Below are positions 13,301-24,839 of a DNA stretch of 64,000 nucleotides, piece after piece; position 1 is the stretch's first letter, and each line of letters starts with the position of its first letter. The DNA is from Bugulina stolonifera. Its lineage: Eukaryota > Bryozoa > Gymnolaemata > Cheilostomatida > Bugulidae. Both the position numbers and the translations under genes were made by a program. The DNA lies in assembly GCA_935421135.1 (NCBI GenBank), contig OW285196.1, positions 6,340,001 to 6,404,000 on the forward strand, read 5' to 3'. The notes under the pieces were generated by a model, which was given only the letters and a program-made list of their open reading frames with translations, made no database searches and had not been told where the DNA came from.

Positions 13301-16300
13301 GGAGTTGTTCCCACAACGTCCAAGAGAAGACAATTCACTATTTCACAAAATAAATTCTACATAGTCATTCACTCCATTGCCAGGAATTGAATCAAGGTAT
13401 TTTAAATACAATATCAGATTGACATACACACACCTATGCATGTGTACCAGTTTCTAGACATACTAAATGCATTCATAGTAGATTTACTACACGACCAAAG
13501 CTATGAGATTGGCACGTGTGAAGTGTAAATATAACAGGATATACTCACTGATTGGTCGCTCTGTTTCTCTACAAGATCTCTAAGTATCTTGAGTAGATGC
13601 TGCAGGTGCTTGTCTTTCCTACTCTTGGTGTAGACATCAAGATCAAAGTGGGTGGCAATCTTCAGCAGGTGATTCACATTCTCCTTCTCTGAGCCATACT
13701 ACATGTACACGAGTAACAGTGATGTCACAGCACACATTGTATACATGTAACAGTGATGCCATAGTACACAATGTACACAAGTAACAGTGATGACATAGTA
13801 CACATTGTACACAAGTAACGGTGATGACGTAAGTACACAATGTACACAAGTAAAGTGATGACATAGTACACAATGTACACAAGTAACAGTGATGACATAG
13901 TACACAATGTACACGAGTAACAGTGATCTAGAGTGAACATAAAAATGTCACAATTTTTATAAACTAAAGTCATTGACTGTAACACGGTTTTTAGGTAATA
14001 GGCAAGACAAGTCCAAATTGTTAAGAGGCTCAATCCATAGAATGTAGAATAGGTAGCTATTAGTTAGTTACTGGTGTACAGAGCTAGCGGTGATGTCATA
14101 GTACAACATGTACACACGTAATGATGATGTCATACCCTACATGTACACAGATAATGATGATGTCATATTCTACATGTACACGGGTAATGATGATGTCATA
14201 TTCTACATGTACACGGGTAATGATGATGTCATACATTACATACACACAGGTAATGATGATGTCACATGCACAGGTACATAGAAAGCATACCTTAGATATA
14301 AGAGGTGGTAGAGCCTCTATGAAGTGCTCAGTCATATCATACTTGTCATCCCTAGCCTGCTTCTGCTCCTTCCCCGTCAGCTTCCTGTGGGAGGTGCCTC
14401 TACCTGGTGGGTACTCACCCGTAGCTGCCTGGTGCACACAGCATGACATTATGTCTATCAGTCGGGACTCCTGATCTTGGGTCAGAGCTAGAGTTGAAGG
14501 TTAAAAGTTCAATAATGGTAGCCAATTGAATATCTTAAGACATCATTTGAACGCAAGTTTTGAACACTGTCTCATGTTTGTTTGTAACGAGACTGATATA
14601 GCAATATATATGCGCTTCTAAGGAGCACATATAAGTTTAACATGTATGCCCATAAATAAGCTAGAAATACAGATGAAATAATATATTCAATCCTGATAAC
14701 ACAGTGGTGCAATGCAACACAATAAGATAAGATTTGTTATTCGTGTTACCATGGTGACGCTACTTTTATAATACAAAGCTAGTATTCATTACTGTTATTA
14801 GAGACTATTACTATACTTACGGTCATCTCTAACGGTTTCGTCCAATAGGAGCTGAGACATGGCTTGCCAGTCCTTGAGCATAGGGTTGATATCCCATAGT
14901 GAGTCCACCAGGTAAGTAGCGTGTTCATGTAGCTGAGTGATAGACAGTGAGATTAACTAACATAATATACAGCATAGAGCATGTACATATAATCACATAC
15001 CAACCATAATATACTTAGATATATCATCATAGAGTACATAACTATCATACATGCACTATATTATATACAGAATATATTGGTCTAAATGATAATTTTACCA
15101 ACTTTGCGCAAGTCCTGCAGCAGTTAGCGGATATTTACTTCCAACAGATGACATGAACAAAGGTTGATAGAGAACACACAATTTTATGAATAAGTTTAAT
15201 GCTAAAAGTCGGAACCTGAATATAAAACAGCTGAAGTTGTCTTCACATGACAACATCAAAGTATACAAAGGAACACACAATGAAACTAACTTCTGATTCA
15301 TGGAAGAACTGAACAGCTGTTCTAAGTTTAGCATAGTTGGGGTTCGGTTCATTAGCTCCTCCCTTCTTCCCACGAGTCGGGGCGTCATCACTTTCCTCAT
15401 CATCCGGCCCGTCTATCATCTTATAGTTGAGGAACTCGGCGGCAGCCTGAGCAACCCCTACAGTATGTAATAGAACTCCATAATATACTTAGATACCATG
15501 AAAAAGCTCTCAGTCTATTCAAGTTGACACCTTTGAGTTATGGAAGATGGAACAAGTTGAAGACATATTATGTGCCAGCTATCTAATTTCAGTACTATTT
15601 TTATATATATCGTCAGTGTCATAGTTTAATCATCTCCTTAGAGACGGCACTTCATATTCTGATTATATTATTAGTTGATGGCCAACCAGCATATTGGTAG
15701 TCGTATTGTGCAGGGCAATAGCCTTTAGAATTTAGATGATATATGACTCTAAGGCTACAAGCTGGCACGAAAATATGCCGCTAGTTACTAACTCTAAAGG
15801 GAAGATAACCCTATATATACACCAGGTACCAATTTTAGCGAGAAGATAAATCTATATATACACTTTCCTACCTCTGTTACTAGAGAAAACCAACTCATAC
15901 ACGTTCTCAGCATCTCTGAGTGTCATGACGTTAGCATTCTTCCTGCAAATATAAATAACAGGAATAAAGTCGACAGGTAGAGTAAGTAATAGCATGTGTG
16001 GAGCATATCATAGCCTACAAAAATGCAAACACAGTCAAGGACAACTCCTACACAGGTATTTGAATGGAGGTACTTGCATCACAAGCAATATGTAGCATGA
16101 CTAAATTGGTTATCAAAGTAATGCACATTAATGCAAGACACAGTTAGTTATTATAAGTAAACATAATGTACAGAGTGTACTCTGAATGATATATCGTTGT
16201 AACAAGTAACATACTTCAAACCTAACTCAACATTTAGTAGTTTATTACAAATAAAATATTTAATACAATTACTAAATGATTACAAGTCATATACTCAACA

Positions 16301-19300
16301 CTTACCTGGTTATTACAAGTCATATACTCAACACTTACCTGGTTATTACAAGTAAAGTACTCAACACTTACCTGGTTATTACAATTATAAGTCTGACAGC
16401 TGCTACAGCCACCTCATAGTCCTTGTCGAGAGTCATCTCCACAATCCTGTCTTTAAACCTGTGGGTGAACAACTCCAACTTATTCTCATATCCTTCACCT
16501 AGCTCATAGAGGGAGGAGATGGCCTTCACACAGGTCAGCCTCACTTCTGATACCTGAAAGAAGAAAGAACTTAGTCTAACAACACGCAATCATGTAAATG
16601 AACCAATTTAGGAGTACTTTGTATCATAGTAGGGACAGATGACAGTAATAGAAAAAATGTGACCGAAGGGAAGACAGAGAGAAGTAACACATAGATTCTT
16701 ATTCATGTAAACATGTTCGAGGTGGGTGGGAATACAACTCCAAATTTTGGTTGGGCTTTTGTTAACTTCAAGTACATGTACATGTGGTGTATATAAGGAT
16801 CTAAATTGGAAAGCCTGCACAAAATAAATGGTTCAATATTTGTAGCCTAAACTGACAGAAAGGGGTTCACCCTGGAACTCACCCTGACATACAAAGGTTC
16901 ACCCTAGAACTCCCCTTGTCATACAAACGTTCTCCCCAGAACACACACTGACCTACAAGGGTTCACCCCAGAACTCACCCTGTCATAAAGAGTCCAGCCT
17001 AGATACTTGAGGTAGCTGTCCTCCAGGTAAAGGGAGGGGAGTTTAACAATCCAGACACCGAGTTCGTTAATGGAGATACTCCTGATATCTGGTACAATGT
17101 CTCTGTATCGGAACACAAACACTCCTCTGAAGATGAATGTGAGCATGTTGAGTAGTTCTGTGTGGTTCTGGTCCAGCTGGAGAGAAATAGAGATTAGATG
17201 ATGATGCAGTTACACTATACTATATTACACTCACCATATTATATGCTTACACAGTATAGCCTATGTGCAGTCTACATTGTGGATATTGTACACTATATAC
17301 TTACACTATATACTTACACTATATACATACACTATATACATACTTATATGATACACTGCCTACCCATGCTTTATCAACCTTACACAGAATTTTGTCAGAA
17401 CATTTTCCAAAACAATTTACATATATGATATGACACAATGATATTGAAGTGTCTAATTCGGTCTATTACTCACTGTACAATGTGGTCATCGGTAGTTAGG
17501 CACAACTAGATACACTATGCAAGTAAAGGTCAAGATATGCCACCAAACTATATATAATATATATAACCTCTACTAACAGTACTAACTAGTAACTATAGTG
17601 TAATGTTCTACGTATCATACAATGTACACTACATGTACACTCCAATGTGCATTCAATGAAATATACCACAGGCATAGACAGACCTCCTGTTTCTTGTGCT
17701 GAAGTGCGCTGAGTCTCTCACTGGCCTTCTTACTCTGGTGTTTATGTTTCTCAGTTTCAAACTGACGTCTAGCGTTCTCCTTGGCCTGCTCTACATTGAC
17801 TGCGATATCAACTATGGCCGTCATTAGTTTCATCGCTACAACAGTATTCCCATGTGAGTCAGTTTACATTCAGAAGGCATAGAAAATTTGTGGTTATCAT
17901 ATTACATGTGGAACAATGGCACAAATACATAGCTCTGCCCAAGAAGGTGCAACCACCACACAAGAAGGTGTGGCTACCACACGAGAAGGCGTGGCTACCA
18001 CACGAGAAGGAGTGGCTACCACACACGATGTGATTAGTCTACTTACTAAGCAAGGTACTGGTGTGCCTGAAAGCTCTAACTTGAGAGTCTGTGAGACCAG
18101 TAAGGAAGCTGGAGATGTTGTCCACGAGGTATCCATCATATATGAAACTGTTTTGGCATTGCTTAATTACATGCTTAATAAAATCTCCCAAGTTGACTCG
18201 GAGTTTCTTGTATTGCCTGTCGGCCATTGTGAGTGGATAATCTGCAGAGTCCTACCAAACAGAACAGACAATTGTTACCTGCCATTCTATTGGAGCACAC
18301 AGTTGTTACCTGCCATTCTCTAGGGGCGCACAATTGTTTCCTGCTATTATATTGGGGGCATTCGCAGTGCCAGCTATGTGAACCTACATCTTCAGGTAAT
18401 ATGCATGCATGTACATGTAAGTAATCTCGCCTTGTCATTACTCGTTTGCACCTGTATGCACTAACAACATGTATAATAGATTTTCAATAAGTATGAGAAG
18501 ATGAAGAACTGATCAAACAAGACGTTTTGCTGGTACATTACACAAGTATGCTGCAACTTAGGAGTTGTCCTCTTATTGGTTTTAGTATTTGACAGCAGAC
18601 AACTCCAAACGACCTTCAATATCCAACATAATTAGATAGAGGAGATTGATACATGTATAGGCCTACATGTGCATTACTCATGAACATAAAGGATGCGGAA
18701 GGGAAACAGAAGAGAGCTGTTACTGTATATCATGTGAAAGCAGTCAGGGTTCAAGGTTTGAATCTCAGCAAGGACCAGTTTCGCTAGCAAGGGCATGGAA
18801 ACTAATTTAAGCCACCTACATGTATATGATGTTAAAGAGTGGGGATAAACAGTTCTTGGGTCACATATGGGAAGGACTCCCAGTTACATGAAATTTCGCT
18901 ACAAGTTGTAACATAGACAGACTATAACTCTACATGGTGACAAAGGGGAGCCAATTACAAGTTGCAACAGATGCAAGGGAGACAATTACAAGTTGTAACA
19001 GACGCAGGGTATACAACTATTCCTACCTCATCAAACTCTTCAGTCATCTTCCTGATTATCTCAGCAAATTCCATGTTAGCCTGCATGTCTTCGTCTACTT
19101 GACCTCTACATCCAGAGCTCTGAATGAACAGCTGGAACATCTGCAGTAGTCCGGCGTCTCTGTCATTCTTGTATAACTCTACCCAGTCCTGAGCTACTGA
19201 CTGCAACATATGATGATTATGGGTTATAACAATCCCTAATCAATTTACAGGTTGAGATTCAAAGATACCGTCAAGAGGAATATGAAGAAGTTGGATGTGG

Positions 19301-20079
19301 ACAGAAATAGTTGGCAAATAAAGGCGAGAAATAGAGACGGTTGGAGGCGTCTGATCAGACCAAAGTGAAGACAGTCGTTGTCGAACCGGCAGACTGCTAT
19401 GATGATGATGATGATTCAACTTACAGCTTCAAGCTGTGAACACAATGGTGGACTGATTATATTGGGAACAAAACTCCAGTCACTACCACTATAATCTGAC
19501 AGAGTACCTGCGTATAGGTATCTAGTTACCTGCATGTCAGCTCTAGCATTAGTGAGCAGCTCAAAGAGAGATTTACCGGCTGTACCCTTATTATGATGAA
19601 CCTTCTTCCTTTGTCTGGGTGGAGGGGGCATCAGATCACCCTCATCTTCCTCAGCACTACCTGCTCAATGGTTCAGAGCTATGTTATTGTACAGTGTATA
19701 CTAAACGCCAGCATGTTATCCCCCTCTTATCACAGGAGTTTTTTTTAAGAAAATGGGGTAGAGTGTGAATTTAATTCATACAATGTAGATATGCCAATCC
19801 ACATACACACCAAGCCCACGCAAACACAAATTATCGGAACTGCATTAGTAGTTCTTTTACAAGCCAAGTCATAACTTTTCATGCTGTGTACCATCATACT
19901 AGACACCAATGCATGTTAAACCCTTCATGCCATGTATTATTAGTCTAGATGTCAATGTAGATTACATTATAAATCTCACCAGAAGCAGGAGCATCCCTGT
20001 CTCTACGTCGAGGCACCGGCTGCTGCACATTGGCAATTGTCTCCTTAGCGACAAGCTTAGCTTTCCTCGTACCGGGCAT
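4329..20079 (-). CDS. STAG: cohesin subunit SA / stromal antigen (STAG)
   Basis: The HEAT-repeat subunit of nuclear cohesin; it binds the RAD21 kleisin and helps load and hold the ring on chromatin. Exons: 20079-19980, 19660-19530, 19200-19027, 18251-18047, 17835-17684, 17176-16979, 16553-16372, 15942-15872, 15457-15291, 14932-14821, 14487-14291, 13698-13549, 13253-13110, 12544-12389, 12009-11836, 11577-11418, 11067-10940, 9572-9471, 8969-8821, 8288-8163, 6440-6286, 5973-5851, 5414-5248, 4358-4329. The sum is 3453 nt, 1150 aa plus stop, against about 1230 aa in vertebrates. Family signatures: [17 protein letters not shown] (exon 4), the stromalin conservative domain with [14 protein letters not shown] (exon 6) and [20 protein letters not shown] (exon 7), and [16 protein letters not shown] (exon 19). 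The N-terminus is basic (MPGTRKAK) and the last exon encodes SDLENFLME. Several introns carry splice-site-linked minisatellites. DDX11, another cohesion factor, starts divergently 6.6 kb away. Confidence 0.95.
4531..5013. mobile_element. non-autonomous hAT-like element in STAG intron 23
   Basis: The left end reads CAGGGGTTCCCAACCT. The right end is its near inverted copy, AGGTTGGGAACAACTG. The flanks TGTTATAG (4523-4530) and TGTTATTT (5014-5021) match at 6 of 8 positions, fitting the 8-bp target duplication of hAT elements. GTACCCCT-type motifs sit inside both ends. No coding capacity is seen, so it is a MITE-like derivative. Confidence 0.7.
5520..5565. repeat. perfect 22-bp hairpin in STAG intron 22
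   Basis: Arm 5520-5541 is perfectly complementary to 5544-5565, with a 2-nt centre. It is immediately followed by a second, longer hairpin. Confidence 0.85.
5581..5706. repeat. long near-perfect inverted repeat in STAG intron 22
   Basis: Left arm 5581-5638 and right arm 5649-5706 (58 bp each) differ at about two positions and are separated by a 10-nt loop. The left side also carries a short direct repeat, CAGTAACACTTGTTTAGT (5564-5581 and 5586-5603). The transcript would fold into a long RNA hairpin within a STAG intron. Confidence 0.85.
7221..8162. repeat. 43-bp minisatellite, about 22 copies, at the STAG exon 20 donor
   Basis: A highly homogeneous tandem array with a 43-bp period. On the STAG strand each unit contains TGT followed by GTAAGTAGAACTG. 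The real exon 20 donor at 8163/8162 (TGT|GTAAGTACAACTG) is the first unit of the array, so the intron continues with about 21 further near-perfect donor consensus sites. Only scattered base changes separate the units. Confidence 0.95.
10611..10854. repeat. 122-bp perfect tandem duplication in STAG intron 17
   Basis: Positions 10611-10732 and 10733-10854 appear identical by eye, beginning CACAGATTCCACCCC. No coding content. It is either a recent duplication or an assembly artefact. Confidence 0.9.
11630..11848. repeat. ~39-bp degenerate minisatellite at the STAG exon 15 donor
   Basis: On the STAG strand the unit begins with the last 11 bases of exon 15 (CACTGTGTGAG) followed by the donor GTGAGG. 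About five diverged copies follow in the intron. In most of them the donor GT has changed (ATGAGG, ATGTGG, GCGAGG). Confidence 0.8.
13699..13930. repeat. ~34-bp minisatellite ending at the STAG exon 12 acceptor
   Basis: Roughly seven copies of a unit containing GTGTACATTGTGTACTATG on the STAG strand. The last, altered copy supplies the exon 12 acceptor (GTGTACATGTAG at 13699). Confidence 0.8.
14085..14280. repeat. ~33-bp minisatellite near the STAG exon 11 donor
   Basis: About six copies of a unit with GACATCATCATTACC and GTGTACATGTAG on the STAG strand, starting roughly 10 nt into intron 11. It resembles the array at the other end of the same intron (shared GTGTACAT core). Confidence 0.8.
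16290..16385. repeat. 33-bp triplication of the STAG exon 7 donor
   Basis: On the STAG strand, TTGTAATAACCAG|GTAAGTGTTGAGTA occurs three times in tandem with a 33-bp period. The first copy is the real exon 7 edge and donor (exon end 16372). The next two lie at the start of intron 7. Confidence 0.9.
16855..16990. repeat. ~32-bp tandem repeat including the STAG exon 6 donor
   Basis: About four copies of a unit with TATGACAGG|GTGAGTTC on the STAG strand. The first copy is the end of exon 6 (16979) and its donor. Later copies diverge, but the fourth again reads TCAGG|GTGAGTTC. Confidence 0.8.
17284..17343. repeat. 14-bp tandem repeat in STAG intron 5
   Basis: Units of CACTATATACTTA/CACTATATACATA repeated about four times. 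No coding content. Confidence 0.7.
17935..18025. repeat. ~24-bp tandem repeat in STAG intron 4
   Basis: Four copies of a GAAGG(T/C)GTGGCTACCACAC-type unit, starting about 22 nt inside the intron from the exon 4 donor. A long plus-strand reading frame across it is a by-product of the in-frame repeat length. Confidence 0.85.
18267..18359. repeat. 31-bp tandem repeat beside the STAG exon 4 acceptor
   Basis: Three diverged copies of a unit starting ACAATTGTTACCTGCCATTC, located 15 nt upstream of the acceptor for exon 4 (exon start 18251). Confidence 0.75.
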
Positions 20080-21600
20080 AGTTAGCCTTAAAGTTTAAGT
20101 CACCTACAGTGCAAATGGTCATTGCAAGAATTTTACTACAGATGACGAAACATACCTTGATCCCAAGCACTGAATGCACACTGAACATGGGGGAGAAAGA
20201 AAATGAATCCCCATTATAGAGTCTAGACAAATGCGAGTTCCCCTGGTACCTAATTCAGCAGCAGTTATTCACCTTGCACCGCAGAATCATGTCATCATGC
20301 ATTGAGTTGAAACAGTGGAAAATGTTGATATCGCATAGAAATCAAATAATAAACTATAAATTCCTTGTGGCTAGCCGTACTAAACCCCATGTGAGAACAA
20401 TACGATACCAATTCCAGTATAATGGGTATATCATGGTTTCTGGACAGGCATAACAGCAATCAACAAACTCATTTTATTTCTTACGAGAAAACACACCAAC
20501 TCTACTTAATTGACTGTAGATTCCGTACTTCTGATACAAAAAAAAAATACAAATGCTCGTCTAATCATCTAAACACGATCTTTATTTAATATGTGAAGTT
20601 AAGCTGATCAAACAAAATATAAAATGCTCGGGTAACTGAAAATATTAAACCACTACTGTCCCACGATTCAATATGAATATATTTGCAAGTAACATTTTTC
20701 ATCCTATTTCAGTAAAATAGATGTGCTGTTTGTGGTTGGAAACCTAGCTGCTGCTGAGAAAACCCTATTTTAATACTGGCTGTCCTCACCTTTAATCTGT
20801 AACCCAATATATATTTTGGGAATTTTAGAAGTACTCAAGCAGTTAATATAAAACTATTCTTTCTATAGAGATTGCCATAGAGCCTGCAACTCATTGCACT
20901 GTTATTGATGGCATTGACTGCAACTTGCTTGTTTATCACTGTACACAAGAGTTAGATAGAATGACAGTTAGTGTTCGCTCACAAAGAAGATATTCATATT
21001 GATATAAAATAATACCAATTTCTGTACGTCACTTAGATTAAGATTTAGGAATATAAATGATATTTGGCCTAGACTATATCAGTCAGTATATGTTGGTGAA
21101 CATAAATGATAACTATACTTAGTACTATAACTATTAACAAATTCTGTAAAAGTGATTATGATATGATTATCATTATCATAATATCATTATCATTACGGTT
21201 ATCTGTTTCAGTGTTTGTGTTCTGTTAATTAATTTTATTCCTTTCTATCGATTTTACTCCAACTATTATTTGCATAGCATAGGGCTGCCATCCAACAAAT
21301 TCCTTGTTAGTAGAGCACACGCGCCAAATGAAAAAAGAGTTGGAAAATTGACAATTAATCACCTGTAAAAATAATAAAATGAAAAAATAAATAACAAAAA
21401 GTAATGAAAACTAAAAGGAGAACGTTTGATTAGCGCCGAGCTAGAAAATGGTTCAAGTGTAATCGCTAGATAACTACAATTAGTTCTACGGCAATCGATT
21501 CGTTTAGGAGAATATTACTTGGCCAATAGAAAGTGCTTATTCTTGATTGGAAAGACAATTGGCTACACCCAGTAATGGCGCGTAATTCACACGTGTTAAA
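20080..21600. promoter_or_regulatory. STAG upstream region, no clear motif
   Basis: Upstream of the STAG start codon. It must hold the STAG 5' UTR and promoter, but I see no TATA box, CpG-rich block or conserved element that I can support, and no other gene. Confidence 0.3.
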
Positions 21601-21617
21601 GTTCTCTTCCAGAAATA

Positions 21618-21795
21618 CTTTTTTATTATTTATTTATTATTTTATTGGGTTTTCTAAAAGTTTACAGATAACATTATTTTGTTTAAGGTAACTTGTTGAT
21701 CACAAAAAATAAATATATATTATATACAACTCATATGAGAGAATAAATAAATAAACAGAGAGAACAAAAAAAGACTAGAGGAGGCAAACATCCTT
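21618..21795. repeat. dispersed repeat family, copy 1
   Basis: Shares AAAGTTTACAGATAACAT, a GTAACTTGTTGA(C/T)CAC block and a following A/T-rich tail with CTCATA(T/C)GAGAGAATA with copy 2 at 28181-28350. The first blocks also occur in copy 3 at 59858-59945. It lies about 110 bp before the LINE fragment and may or may not be part of it. Confidence 0.7.
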
Positions 21796-21907
21796 GCTTA
21801 TGACAAGAGCCAATAATATAATTTACATTACATTTTACATTATTTGGCATTCCCATGTTCAAACATAGTTTAAATCCAAACCTGCAGTCCCATGAGTCGC
21901 TTCATAT

Positions 21908-22879
21908 ATGAACAGAAGACAGAGAGTAGTGATCAAAGGAGAGTCTTCCTCAGAGCTGGAGGTAACCTCAGGGGTTCCACAGGGCTCAGTTCTGGGCCCC
22001 ACACTCTTCCTGATCTACATTAACGACCTGCCACTGGAGGTAGACTGCAGTGTAAGCCTTTACGCTGATGATACACTGCTATATCAGACAGTTGACACAG
22101 ATGACGATGCTATACGTTTCCAGAACAACATTGATGCCATACACAAATGGTCTGTTGATTGGAAAATGCCATTCAATGACAAGAAATGTAAAGTCATAGC
22201 CTTCGGGAACCAAAATAGTAGACCAACATACAAGCTAGGTGAAACTGTGATGGAATGGGTTGACAAAACGACATACCTCGGTGTGGTCATGCAGTCAAAC
22301 CTTAAATTTGACCAACATATGGCGCTCAAGAAAGAAAAGGCCTCCAGAACTCTGGGAGCTATCAAGCACATTCTGCATGGAGCCCCCAAAGAAGGTCGGT
22401 TACTAGCTTACACTAGCCTGTGTCGCCCAATATTGGAATATGCGGACACCGTGTGGGACCCGACCTTAGCCAAAGACATTGAGTCACTTGAAATGATACA
22501 GCACAGGGCTGTTAGGTTTATTGCCAGATTGAGGGGGCGAGAGAGTGTCACTGAGGCATGCTCCGAACTTGGTCTACAGCCCCTCAAACAAAGGCGTAGG
22601 AACCACAGGCTAGCTCTCCTTATGAAAATCCTGCAGGAAGAAGAATGCCACTCAGCGCTTTCGTTGGCATATGATGAGATTACCAGAGACCGCAAAAGTA
22701 TGACGATGACCACCAGATCGGCTGCCCGTGGCGAGTTGACATCGGTCTCCGCGACCTCACAGATATACCATGGTAGTTTCCTACCGAGAACCATAAGAGA
22801 CACCAGAGTGAACACAACCGTGACAAGCAGAACGCAGCATTTACCTGTAACAGAAGGCTGTAGCCCAACCCCCCTGTAA
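21908..22879 (+). pseudogene. 5'-truncated LINE reverse-transcriptase fragment
   Basis: A 323-residue open frame matching the C-terminal half of a non-LTR retrotransposon reverse transcriptase of the jockey/CR1-like kind. Visible motifs: SGVPQGSVLGPTLFLIYIND (residues 21-40), the catalytic YADD in LYADDTLLY (52-55), a DKTTYLGV strand, and a thumb/C-terminal region ending TEGCSPTPL. The endonuclease domain and the N-terminal RT motifs are missing, as expected from 5' truncation on insertion. The assigned start codon is arbitrary. The remaining frame is intact, so the insertion is not very old. About 100-150 bp of likely 3' UTR follow. Confidence 0.88.
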
Positions 22880-23453
22880 AGGAGGACTACCGTAGCACCA
22901 TCAACTACTAATCAACAGCAGATTGCTGTAACCCCTGTAGCCAAACACATTGCACACTGTTAGCCAAATGAGGCACTCCTTTATACACTTAGTGTTCCTG
23001 AGTGTCCGATGACGTCAAAGTCAAAATCAAAAACATGTGTTGTCTAAAGCATGGGGAATCGATAATATCTTTGTTCGTTATTGGTTATGATTATAAATAT
23101 TCCTTTTTTGCTACCATTTTATTTTTATTTGATTTTTAAGTGATTTTCATTTTAATTTTCACTTTAATATTATTATAATTATTTAATATAATGATAATCA
23201 GTGATTATTCTATTCATCTAATGATCTATTGTTTTATTTTATTTTTAATTTAATTCAGATTAAATTTTAATTTTTATGTTCTCTTTTTATTTTTGATTAT
23301 ACCATTATGATTATGATTATTAAATTTATTACTTAGGTGCTAATCCTGTTCTGTTAATAAGTCATTTTTGCATATTTTCTGTCTTTTATCAACATTAGGT
23401 TAATGATTAACCTAAAGAGGGAGTATTTCCAAAATTTACCAAAACCAATTAAA

Positions 23454-24290
23454 AAGCTGAATATGTTGCATGTAAATAGTGACAATTAGTATATTTAAGA
23501 GTTGTTCACTCTGCGCATTTGAGAGAATATAACTCCTCACTAAAATTGATTGGCTGACTGTAGATAGGACAGGTATATATAGGAGAGGAGTACCTACACT
23601 GGTACTTTGGACTCACCAGCTATACGTAGTAGGCCTATGTAGCCTAGTGGTAGTATGCTGTCTGTAGGTCCTTTTGTCAGCACCTTGATCTCCAATGTAG
23701 TAAGCTGTGTGAGGTAGGTTCTGACTCTGTGGTCTAGGATGTGACGGTGTCGACTCTATTCTGAGGTCTACAACGAGATAGTTGTTCCGCATGTATATCC
23801 TTGCTCCTTAGTACGCATTGATATGAGTTACTGGGTAGCATACGATCCACCTACACTCCACACGCTCATCACTGTTGTAGTTTAGTTTTTGAGTGTTTTT
23901 GTTTTAGTGTTTTATTAGTTTTTATTTAGTTTTCTATTTTGTAGTTTTTCTTTCATTTTCGTGTTTTCCACTAGCTTATACATTTGTATAATATGTATGT
24001 GTAACGTTTATGTCGTCGTCCACTCTTGTCACTGTGTGACTTATTCACAGGTATGTCGACAGTCTATACTGCTGTCTCTCCATGCCTCATTTTCACAGTC
24101 TACTCTAGGTATCTGTCTATCTATCTTTCTACTGAGACTACTCTACAGTGTAGGTTCTTCTCTTCTATATATACCTGTCCTATCTACAGTCAGCCAATCA
24201 ATTTTAGTGAGGAGTTATATTCTCTCAAGTGTGCAAGAGTGGACAACTCTTAAATATACTAATTGTCACTATTTATATGCAACAAATAGC
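23454..24290. mobile_element. foldback-type element with ~137-bp inverted arms
   Basis: Left arm about 23464-23600 and right arm about 24146-24284 are inverted copies at roughly 90% identity by eye. The outer ends read TGTTGCATGTAAATAGTGAC and its complement. The ~545-bp interior is T/G-rich, without a convincing reading frame. No transposase is seen, so it is probably a non-autonomous DNA element. Confidence 0.75.
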
Positions 24291-24306
24291 TTGTTGAATA
24301 GTACCC

Positions 24307-24838
24307 TAAAAGCAGATACATTTTGCGAGTTTTAACTTTTGCGAATTTCGCGAGTGACAAACTCGCAAATAATTTCCATTGCTATTAATATCTGCTTTCA
24401 AACTGATTTAAATAATTTCTGGTTTAAACAGACCATACATGCAGCTATATAGCTATATGATACATAGTTGAATATTTCACAAAGTAGCAAGTATTTTGCT
24501 GTAACATAATTGGTAAGTAGCATAGAGTAGGAGCTTAATCAGGGGATTTTTTAACAAGCTATGGTAATAACTTTATCTCACAGGTGGGCTTACTGCACTA
24601 TATATGAATCAGCTGTAGTTTTGTACTGTATGTAAGTGGGGTTTAAATCTGAGTAAACATAGAGCTTAGCTAAGCTTGGTTTTAATGCTGGAATATGCTT
24701 AAACATCAATTTTGGGACTTAAACAAATTTCGCGATAGTCGATAGGCCAAACTCGCTAAATATTTCTATCGCAAAATGCTCCAGGATTAGCAAACTCGCG
24801 AAACTTTCTTCCGCGAAATATTTCTGCTTTTAGGGTAT
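24307..24838. mobile_element. MITE with TA target duplication
   Basis: Ends are TACCCTAAAAGCAGA and, at the right, its inverted copy TCTGCTTTTAGGGTA, so a TA dinucleotide flanks CCCTAAAAGCAGA termini. Both subterminal regions are rich in TTTGCGA / TCGCGAA motifs. There is no coding capacity. TA duplication suggests mobilisation by a Tc1/mariner-type transposase. Confidence 0.75.
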
Positions 24839-24839
24839 T

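Noticed and set aside
14096..14474. 117-residue frames on both strands with repeated short motifs
   Set aside because: They combine the real STAG exon 11 (minus) with the intron 11 minisatellite, and the plus-strand frame is its mirror.
18251..18252. Acceptor for STAG exon 4 at CTCTGCAG, 10 nt further into the exon
   Set aside because: It would break the frame after exon 3. The upstream acceptor TTGGTAG gives DSADYPLTM, which matches the family.
17916..18323. 135-residue plus-strand frame with EGVATTR repeats
   Set aside because: It lies antisense over STAG exon 4 and an intronic repeat whose unit length is a multiple of three. It is a shadow frame.
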